The notes under the pieces: model-generated | What the model was told of the DNA's origin: nothing | Database searches by the model: none | What the model saw: only the letters and a program-made list of their open reading frames with translations | Source: Micromonospora okii | Lineage (GTDB): Bacteria > Actinomycetota > Actinomycetes > Mycobacteriales > Micromonosporaceae | Direction of reading: 5' to 3' | DNA length: 64,000 nucleotides | Assembly (NCBI RefSeq): GCF_020884795.1 | Contig: NZ_BBZF01000029.1 | Span: 1-64,000, forward strand | Position numbers and translations under genes: made by a program | In this document: positions 26,826 to 34,100 of the stretch, in pieces | Layout: each line of letters starts with the position of its first letter | How positions within the stretch are numbered: position 1 is the stretch's first letter

Positions 26826-27142
26826 CCCCGCATGTTTCAACCGGCGGTACCGGAGCTGCTCCAGCACCCGAACCCGCCGGCCCGGCTCGTCGTCGGACCG
26901 ACCCCGCACCGACTCGATGTACCCGTCGCGGGCTCACTGGTGTGCCTCTACGCCACCGGTTCGTCCACGCAGCCGGGCTTTCGAGAACGAGACGTAAGTC
27001 GGGAGCCGAGGCAACGCCCAGGATCACCGGAGCTCACGAGCCCTCACGCGGGTACGGCGCGCCCCGGCTCCCGTGCCCCGACTCCGCATGATCTGCCGAG
27101 GTCGGAGCACTTGTCCGTCTTGTGCTGCCCCAAGGGAAGCCT
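26826..27142. other. Gap between helicase gene and lexA fragment
   Basis: About 317 bases. A plus frame from 26832 begins plausibly (MFQPAVPELLQHPNPPARLVV...SLVCLYATGSSTQP) but degrades into low-complexity Arg/Pro/Ser sequence, so it may be the start of a fifth operon gene cut off by rearrangement. No terminator or repeat recognised. Confidence 0.35.
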
Positions 27143-27380
27143 TCAGTGGCCGTGCAGGACGCAAACGACCTTCCCGAGAAGCTGCGCGCTGTCGGCGGGG
27201 ATCACGGGATAGCGGGGATTGCGGGGGACGAGTTCGACTTGCCCCTCCCGGACTCGGTATTGCTTGACGGTGGCTTCGTCATCGATCAGCGCCGCGACGA
27301 TATCCCCGGAGTCAGCCACCGGCTGTTGACGTACGACAATCACGTCCCCGTCATCGATGCCCGCCTCGACCATCGCCGGG
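27143..27380 (-). pseudogene. lexA: LexA C-terminal fragment interrupted by IS256 element
   Basis: The minus-strand frame ending at 27143 encodes about 78 residues of the S24 self-cleavage domain of LexA: MVEAGIDDGDVIVVRQQPVADSGDIVAALIDDEATVKQY (the Lys of ATVK is the catalytic base), then VPRNPRYPVIPADSAQLLGKVVCVLHG. The HTH half and the cleavage site are missing; the sequence upstream is the left tip of the IS256 element. The residue directly before MVEAG, where LexA has the nucleophilic Ser (GDSM), reads Ala (PAM), just outside the element tip. The N-terminal half does not reappear beyond the IS, so DNA was deleted as well. It cannot act as a repressor. Confidence 0.8.
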
Positions 27381-28784
27381 GACTGTAAAAACAACGGTGT
27401 AACTCCGATCAAGGGAGTAGCACCTGATGACGATCACGACCGATGCAGTGGACACTGCCGCTGTGCCCGGTGATGAGAAGGCCAAGCGGCCGCGTACGAA
27501 GGCGACGCAGGCGGGTGTCGACCCAGCGTTGGTGTCGCAGTTGGTGACCCAGGCCCGTGAGCAGGGGCTGCAGCTGTCCGGCGAGGGTGGGCTGCTGCAG
27601 CAGTTGACGAATATCGTGCTGGAGTCAGCCCTCGATGGTGAGATCACCGACCACCTCGGCTACGACAAGCACGACACGGCCGGCGTGAACTCCGGTAACT
27701 CCCGCAACGGCAGCCGGTCCAAGACCGTGCTCACCGATGTCGGGCCGGTGCGGATCGACGTGCCGCGGGATCGGGCGGGTTCGTTCGAACCGGCCATCGT
27801 CAAGAAGCGTCAGCGCAGGTTGTCCGGGGTGGAGGACCTGGTGCTGTCGCTGTCGGCGAAGGGCCTGACCACCGGCGAGATCTCTGCCCATCTGGCCGAG
27901 GTCTACGGCGCCGAGGTCTCTCGCCAGACGATCTCCACCATCACCGACAAGGTGATGGACGGTATGACCGAGTGGCAGAACCGGCCCCTCGATCCGGTCT
28001 ACCCGGTGGTCTTCCTCGACGCCATCAACGTCAAGATCCGCGATGGGAAGGTCGCCAACCGGCCGATCTACGTCGCCTTGGCCGTCACCGCCGACGGCAC
28101 CCGCGACATCCTCGGCCTGTGGGCCGGCGACGGCGGGGAAGGCGCCAAGTTCTGGCTGCAGATCTGCACCGAGCTCAACAACCGCGGCGTCGACGACGTG
28201 CTCATGGCCGTCTGCGACGGGCTCACCGGGCTGCCGGACGCCATCGGGCAGGTCTGGCCGCGCACCGTGGTGCAGACCTGCGTGGTGCACCTGCTGCGCA
28301 ACTCCTTCCGCTACGCCGCCCGCCAGCACTGGGACGCCATCGCCAAGGCCCTCAAACCGGTCTACACCGCACCGACCGAGGCCGCCGCCACCGAACGGTT
28401 CCTGGAGTTCGCCGAGGCCTGGGGCAGCCGGTATCCGGCGATCGTGAAGCTGTGGGAGAACGCCTGGGCCGAGTTCGTGCCGTTCCTGGCCTTCGACGCC
28501 GAGATCCGCCGGATTATCTGCTCCACCAACGCCATCGAGAGCGTCAACGCCCGCATCCGCCGCGCCGTCCGCGCCCGCGGCCACTTCCCCAACGAGCAGG
28601 CCGCGCTCAAGTGCGTCTACCTCGCCGTGATGAGCCTGGACCCGACCGGGCAAGGCCGCAAGCGCTGGGCCATCCGCTGGAAGAGCGCACTCAACGCCTT
28701 CGACATGACCTTCGACGGACGCCTGTCCGCCGGCCGCAAGTAGACATCAACAAACCCCAGTTACACCGTTAACTTGACAGACCC
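27378..28784 (+). mobile_element. IS256-family insertion sequence, complete
   Basis: About 1,407 bp with inverted repeats of some 26 bp: left GGGACTGTAAAAACAACGG (continuing TGTAACT) and right, on the other strand, GGGTCTGTCAAGTTAACGG (same continuation). It carries one intact Mutator-type transposase gene. The 8 bp on either side (CCATCGCC and ACTGCCGC) do not match, so this copy has either taken part in a deletion or recombined with another copy, in line with the halved lexA on its left and the halved transposase on its right. Confidence 0.9.
27427..28743 (+). CDS. IS256-family (Mutator-type) transposase
   Basis: 438 residues, full length. It shows the family start (LVTQAREQGLQLSGEGGLLQQLTNIVLESALDGEITDHLGYDKHD), GNSRNGSRSKTVLTDVGPVRIDVPRDRAGSFEP, and the DDE core: VVFLDAINVKIRD (first Asp), LMAVCDGLTGLPDAI (second Asp), with C-x2-C-x-H-like VVQTCVVHLLRNS, and the C-terminal STNAIESVNARIRRAVRARGHFPNEQAALK with the catalytic Glu. 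No disruption seen, so it is probably active. Its last codons and 3' flank are duplicated at 326-382. Confidence 0.95.
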   Translation: MTITTDAVDTAAVPGDEKAKRPRTKATQAGVDPALVSQLVTQAREQGLQLSGEGGLLQQLTNIVLESALDGEITDHLGYDKHDTAGVNSGNSRNGSRSKTVLTDVGPVRIDVPRDRAGSFEPAIVKKRQRRLSGVEDLVLSLSAKGLTTGEISAHLAEVYGAEVSRQTISTITDKVMDGMTEWQNRPLDPVYPVVFLDAINVKIRDGKVANRPIYVALAVTADGTRDILGLWAGDGGEGAKFWLQICTELNNRGVDDVLMAVCDGLTGLPDAIGQVWPRTVVQTCVVHLLRNSFRYAARQHWDAIAKALKPVYTAPTEAAATERFLEFAEAWGSRYPAIVKLWENAWAEFVPFLAFDAEIRRIICSTNAIESVNARIRRAVRARGHFPNEQAALKCVYLAVMSLDPTGQGRKRWAIRWKSALNAFDMTFDGRLSAGRK

Positions 28785-28884
28785 ACTGCCGCTCGGCCCG
28801 CACGAACCGGCCCGCGACACGCGCCACCGCCTCGTCCAGGATGACCCGCCACCGATCAACGTCTACGCTGTGGCACGCGGCCAC
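28785..28884 (-). pseudogene. N-terminal remnant of an IS701/IS4-type transposase
   Basis: On the minus strand a GTG at 28884 opens VAACHSVDVDRWRVILDEA VARVAGRFVRAER, a pattern typical of the first residues of actinobacterial IS701/IS4-like transposases (xxRWxxxLDExxxRIAGRFxRxE). The reading runs straight into the right tip of the IS256 element, so only about 33 residues survive. Confidence 0.5.
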
Positions 28885-29162
28885 CGCCCGATCTTCGGTT
28901 GTCCTCACAAACCATCGATGATCAACGTGGTGGCCGTCTTCATGCCCACGCCACGCCCAACGCCAAAGCCAAGTGACGTTGGAGTATTAGCTTCTCGGCA
29001 TAGCACTCACGGCACGCTCCGCTTCGTGACCTCGCGGCCGGGCGATAATCTCGACGGCGTTGATGAGGGTGTCTCTCAGACGCCGATCGAGCTGGCACCT
29101 GGCGTCGCTCGTTGTCGCTGCGCGCATGGCGGGAGCAGCCTCATGTGGGCAGGGAGGGCTGG
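28885..29162. other. Intergenic region upstream of the MBL-fold gene
   Basis: About 280 bases between the transposase remnant and the GTG start at 29163. It presumably contains the promoter of that gene; no clear -35/-10 pair, repeat or gene was identified. Confidence 0.35.
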
Positions 29163-30785
29163 GTGGCAGGTTCCTGGATGGTACGAGTCGCTGATGCTGA
29201 TGAGGTGGCTCTTCGCCACGGCGTCATCGTCGCCAACTGGCCCGAGCTGGGCGACATCTCGCAATGCCAGGGTCCAGAGGACGTCCGTGAACGCCTCAGC
29301 GCCGCCTACGAAGAGAAGCCTCGCAGGACGTTGGGCAACTACGCCGGTCAGCTGTGGCGCTTCTTGGGGGAGATGTGTCCGGGGGACTACGTTGCCATGC
29401 CTTTTGTGGGCTCGTCGCGGCACCTGGCCATCGGCCGAATCGTTGGCCGCTACCGCTTCCGGGCCGACGCGTCGCAGGGGTTACGGCATACGCGGGCGGT
29501 GGAATGGCTCCGCAAGGATGTGTCACTGAATCTGCTGCGCGACGATCTGCGCAACAGTTTGGGGTCAATCATGAGGATCTCCCGCCTCTTGGCTGACCCT
29601 GACGGGCGACGTCTCGCCGCGCTGGCCCGGGGAGAACCCGACCCCGGACCGACCTCTGGAGTGGAGGTTATCCCGGTCCGGTACAGGGCAAGTGTGGTCG
29701 ATGTGGGTGACGGTGCCTGCACGATCATCAGAACACCCCACGACGGCCGCGACACCGTGACGGTGGTCGACTGCGGTAGCAACAGCATCTCCGCCGATGA
29801 GGCGTGCGACCGCCTGTTGGACGCCCTCGACGGCCGACCGGAGCGTATCGACACGATCGTGGTCACCCACTTCGACGCAGACCACTACCTCGGGTTTGTG
29901 CGCCTTGCGGAGCGGATGAGCGTCCGCGGGCAGCGTTTCGATGCGCTCCGGCTGATCTCACCACGACCGCCGGAGAGCGAACCACGGTTCGCCGCCGCCT
30001 ACCTGGCGATGGCCCTGACCGTCACCGGGGTCCGCAGCCTTGACCTGGCGGTCGGCTTGGAGCAGGTGACCAGAGGTGGTCAGTTCCGATATGCGCCGTT
30101 GTGTCGCGGCAGCAGCTTCCTCGCCGGCGGTCGAGGCTATGAAGTGTTGTGGCCGCTGGCTGTGCTGCCGAAGACCGTTACCCGGCAGGTGCGCAGGGCG
30201 GTGCACGGCTTCGAGGAACTCGCGGAAGCTCTCGCGGACAGGGGCAACACGGTCTTGCGGGACAACTTTGAGGCGGCCAGGCAAGGCGGCTGGCTGCACG
30301 GACCGGACGACGAAACGCAGAGGTGGACGATGAGGGGCGATCCTTTCGTCGACGGAGAGCCCATCAGCGAGGACCTAGATGACAGCGACGAGGGGAGTGG
30401 CCTGCACATCGACCGGCTGAACCTCCCCGATGACCTCCGCCATGCCTTTCGGGAAGTCTGGGATGAAATGCGCCGCGCCAACAACAACATGTCGTTGGTC
30501 TTTGAGGACGCAGAGCCGGGCCGCCTCGTTGTCTTCGGCGATGCCGGTCCACCAGTGTTGTCCTGGCTTGCCAAGACCGACCTGAACCCAGCCCACTACG
30601 CCTTGATGCTCGCGCCGCATCACGGCACCCAATATCTGCCGCCGCCTCTGAGGGTGACCGCTGACCTGTGCGTTGCGCAGAACGGCAGTAAACGGGGCCA
30701 CCTGTGGGAGCGCCACCGTGGCACGCACGACAATCATGGCCGCTGTGTCAGCAGCACCTCAGGCACCCACCATCTGCTGCTGTAG
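29163..30785 (+). CDS. PUA/EVE-like domain fused to metallo-beta-lactamase-fold hydrolase (probable defence protein)
   Basis: 540 residues from a GTG with GGGAGGG upstream. Residues 1-110 resemble the PUA/EVE-like N domain of Mrr-type restriction proteins (WMVRVADADEVALRHGVIVANWPELGDIS...GNYAGQLWRFLGEMCPGDYVAMPF...LAIGRIVGRYRFR), which reads bases or modified bases. From about 175 a metallo-beta-lactamase fold follows: VVDVGDGACTIIRTP, VVDCGSNSIS, the metal-binding TIVVTHFDADHYLGF, NNMSLVFEDAEPGRLVVFGDAGP and LMLAPHHGT, similar to ComEC-type MBL domains. The HxDxDH motif is complete. It sits in the middle of defence genes. Function is likely nucleic-acid or nucleotide hydrolysis directed by the reader domain; this is inference. 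Confidence 0.8.
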   Translation: MAGSWMVRVADADEVALRHGVIVANWPELGDISQCQGPEDVRERLSAAYEEKPRRTLGNYAGQLWRFLGEMCPGDYVAMPFVGSSRHLAIGRIVGRYRFRADASQGLRHTRAVEWLRKDVSLNLLRDDLRNSLGSIMRISRLLADPDGRRLAALARGEPDPGPTSGVEVIPVRYRASVVDVGDGACTIIRTPHDGRDTVTVVDCGSNSISADEACDRLLDALDGRPERIDTIVVTHFDADHYLGFVRLAERMSVRGQRFDALRLISPRPPESEPRFAAAYLAMALTVTGVRSLDLAVGLEQVTRGGQFRYAPLCRGSSFLAGGRGYEVLWPLAVLPKTVTRQVRRAVHGFEELAEALADRGNTVLRDNFEAARQGGWLHGPDDETQRWTMRGDPFVDGEPISEDLDDSDEGSGLHIDRLNLPDDLRHAFREVWDEMRRANNNMSLVFEDAEPGRLVVFGDAGPPVLSWLAKTDLNPAHYALMLAPHHGTQYLPPPLRVTADLCVAQNGSKRGHLWERHRGTHDNHGRCVSSTSGTHHLLL

Positions 30786-31180
30786 TCGTAGACCTGCCGC
30801 CGCCTTCGGAGATGGATGCAGCTACTCCTGCCGGATCACCGTGCTGTCGGGCGAGAAGCCGAACTCGTACTGGCCATCCTCTGCCACTCGGTCGAAGTTG
30901 TGCATCACGAGCGGCGCCGGAGCAAGATCTTGAGGATCTCGATGGCGGTTCGGCGGCTTGCGGGGGTTCGAGTGAGAAGGGCGGTGAGCGCCGCCGTCAT
31001 CACCGTCGTGGCGTAGAGCAGCCCGCCGGCGCTGGCGGTCGCTGCCGTGAACCCGGCGCCGTGGGCAGCCACCGCCAACGCGACGGCCATATGCGTTTTG
31101 CGGACCCCTTGCGGTCGAGCAGAGCAAGTCCGCATTTTTCTGGACGAACGCCGATGTGGCTGGCCGGTGGTGGGATGCGG
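30786..31180. other. Gap between convergent defence genes, with IS remnants
   Basis: About 395 bases. The minus-strand segment 31040-31135 carries an IstB-like fragment (next entry). The remainder shows only a short hydrophobic minus-strand reading (TTVMTAALTALLTRTPASRRTAIEILKILLRRRS, stop at 30905), whose Arg-rich end resembles small actinobacterial membrane proteins; it may be a real 40-60 aa protein but has no clear ribosome site. No obvious terminator. Confidence 0.35.
31040..31135 (-). pseudogene. IstB (IS21 helper ATPase) Walker A fragment
   Basis: The minus-strand reading GPQGVRKTHMAVALAVAAHGAGFT closely resembles the IstB P-loop region (GPxGVGKTHLAxALxxxAxxxGxxV), with the second Gly of the P-loop changed to Arg. 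Only about 30 residues can be recognised before the reading becomes unrelated, so this is a decayed remnant of an IS21-type element. Confidence 0.45.
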
Positions 31181-34100
31181 TTAGGTCAGGCTGTTGAGGA
31201 GTTGGCCGGCCACGGTGTTACCTCGACCGTGGAGGCGGGCGAGGATTTGCCGTCCGTTGTCTGCGGTGGGGCCGGTGCCGTGCAGCGGGTTAGGGGTGCG
31301 GGTGGAGATGGTGACCAGGAACTCGGTAACCGCGGTATCCACCCGCTCACTGGTGGGGTTGGAGGAACGTTCGCGGGCGGCGAGCCAGCCGACGGCGTCA
31401 TGGACGAACGCTGCCGCGGCCGACTCCTGGAAGAAGCGGACGGCCGCGTAGGCGAAGTCGTCGTGGCCCATGTGCGCGCCGAACCACGTCGACCACGCCG
31501 GCACGGCTGCGCGGATGGCGGCTGTCTGCTGCTCGCTGACCGACGAGTGCCCCCACTTGCCGAGCCCGGCGACGGCGAGCGCCAGGACGCCCCTGCCGGA
31601 GTGGCCCTGCCATGTGCTGGCGGTGGTGGCGAAGCCGAGCATGTCTGCGACTAGGGCGGGGAAGGCTGCTGGCAACGGGTTCTTCGTGCAGGCGGCTTTC
31701 CAGACCTGGCTGAGGTAGCTGTCCACCCAGGAGGAGGCGGTGGCGCCGAGGGTGAGGATCGGCTCCCAGATCGTACGGGCCTGTGCGGCGTCGGCGCTGA
31801 TCGTGATGTCGGCGAGAAGCCTAAGAGCGCTACGTTCCTCGTCGTTGGGGTAGCGGGGGGAACGATTGGCGGCCTTGGTCGGGGTCAGCCCGGAGGCGAG
31901 GAACGTCGCGAGGTCGGCGGCGAACTCGACCGCCCGGGCTCGCGTGAGCGTATCCGCCGTAGCAGCAAGGGCTGTGAAGTGCGGGCGGGAGGCGACGAGG
32001 TAGCCGAGGTCGAGGGTGCGCAGTATGCGGGAGCGGTCGTCGTGGGCGTCGGGGAGTTTGGCCGCGAGGGTGGTGGCGATCCAGTCCGGGAGCCGGGGCA
32101 CCTCGGCGGGCAGACAGCCGTCGGCGAAGGCGTCGAATGCGGCCTCGGCGGCCGCCTCCAACTCCGGGAGGCCGTCGATCGGGCCGTGACCGGGCTCGTC
32201 GTCCTCTTGGTCCACGTCGGGTCCATCGGCTTCCTCCGGGTCGGTGTCGAAGTCGAGGTCTTCTTGCAAGTAGGGGTCGATTTCGTTGTGCCACATCGAC
32301 AGCCGCGCGCAGTGCAGCGTCAGGTACTCGAGCCGGCGCAGGTCGTCGGCGAGGTGCGGGTGTGCGGCGGCGAGCCGCATCACGGTGGTGACCGTGATGC
32401 GACGGGCAACGAGCAGCCGTGCGATGGCCGCGCGCACGGTGACGTCGTCGGGGGTCTCGGCCCACAGGGCGGTGAGCGCTTCGGCGCAGAAGACGTCCCA
32501 TTCATCGTCGGAGGGGCTGTCGGGGTCTGCGTGGGACCGCGTGGCGGTCGGGTCGGTGAGGGGGCGCATTAGCACGGCCCTGCACCACGCCTCGCGGTCG
32601 GGGTGGTTCCGCAGCCAGTCGCGGGCGCACAGCACCAGCCACGCCGCGTACCCGCACCGCAGATCTTCCACACTGCTGATGGAGCTCGGCGACTCAGCGT
32701 CCGGGCCGAGAGCGTCGAGTTGGGGCTGGACGGTGGCCCACTGCTCCTCGAGCTCGGCGTCGCTGGGGCGGACATGGTCGGTGATGTTGCGGCGCATGGT
32801 GTGGGCGAAGACCATCCAGGCGCGATCGCGGTCGAGGTGGTCCCGCATCTCGCGGGCTTCTTCCTCAAGGGCCGCCGGCGGGGTGTATACGAGGTAGGGT
32901 TTTCCGTCCGTGGCGCGGACGGCGTGGTAGTTCGCGATGTCGGTCGCGGCGAGCATCACCCGCCACCGGTGTGCGTCTGTTGCGGCCCAGTGCTCTCGGG
33001 CGGTAGTGAGCTGCTCGGTGAGTCGGCCGGTGACGAATGCGCCTAGGCGCACCAAGTCCAGGAGCGGGGTCTTGCGGTGGTCCATGGTGTGCCAGTTGCG
33101 GGCTCGCTTCGCTCGGGTGGGATCCATGACGAGCGGGAGCAACCTGAAGGAGCGCATCTGCACGCTCATCCGGTCGTCGTCGAGCAGGTCGGCGCTGGTG
33201 ACCAGGGGCGCAAGCGGGCCTTCCAGCAGTGCAGGAGTGTGGCGGGCGATGTCGGCGAGCAGCCCCCACGTCGCGACCGATCGGCTGCCGGTGAGCTGGA
33301 CGAGGAGCGTGGTGATGTCGCGGCCGTCGTCGAGGGCCTTGTAGAGATGGGCCTCCAGGGCCATCATTGCCGCCGCCAGGATGTCCGGCACCTGGTGGCC
33401 ACCGTGGCTCCAGGCCAGGACGGTAGCGTCACCGACCAGCGCGACGGGTGCGCCGTCGATGAGCAGCTCGAACGCCGGCCGCTCCTGCGTGGGTTCCTGG
33501 CCGCCTGACATCGGGGCGTTGCGGGTGCGTCTCCAATGGGTGGTCGCGTGTTCGACGAGGGCGAGCACCACGTCGATGCCCTGCGGTTCGGCGTTGATGA
33601 GCATCGCGCGGAACGGCCCGCACTCGGGGATCGGATCAAAGGAGCGCGGAGCGCTGGCGATGCCGAGGCCGTCACGCAGCCGGTGGTGAAAGTGATGGCG
33701 GTGACGGCGGTCGGAGTCGACGGCAGCTCGCAGCACCAGGTCCCGGGCCAGCTGCGCGGACGCCGGCAGCAACGGCATCACGGTGTCGACGTCCAGCAAG
33801 GCCGCACGGAGTCCCGTCTGGCCGCGACGCTGGCGGCCCCTGACCTGGCCGCTGTGCTCGAGCTGGCTGTCAACAGGGGGCAGCAGCGCGTCGAGGAAGG
33901 TGGCGACGGCGTCGGGTTTGACCGCGCCAGCGGCGATCACGCACCGCCACAGCACCGGCTCGACCCTGTCGTCGAAATAGCCTCCGCCGGCGATGTGCGC
34001 GACGATGTGCCGTCCGACCGCCAGGCCGATCACAGCAGCCTGATCGCGGGCCGGCCACGTGTCGGGGGCGTGCCGCAGCCACAGGTCGGCGATCGCGGCG

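Noticed and set aside
326..28784. Clean composite transposon with target-site duplication.
   Set aside because: The 8-bp flanks CATGGTGC and ACTGCCGC do not match in either orientation, so simple recent transposition as a unit is not supported.
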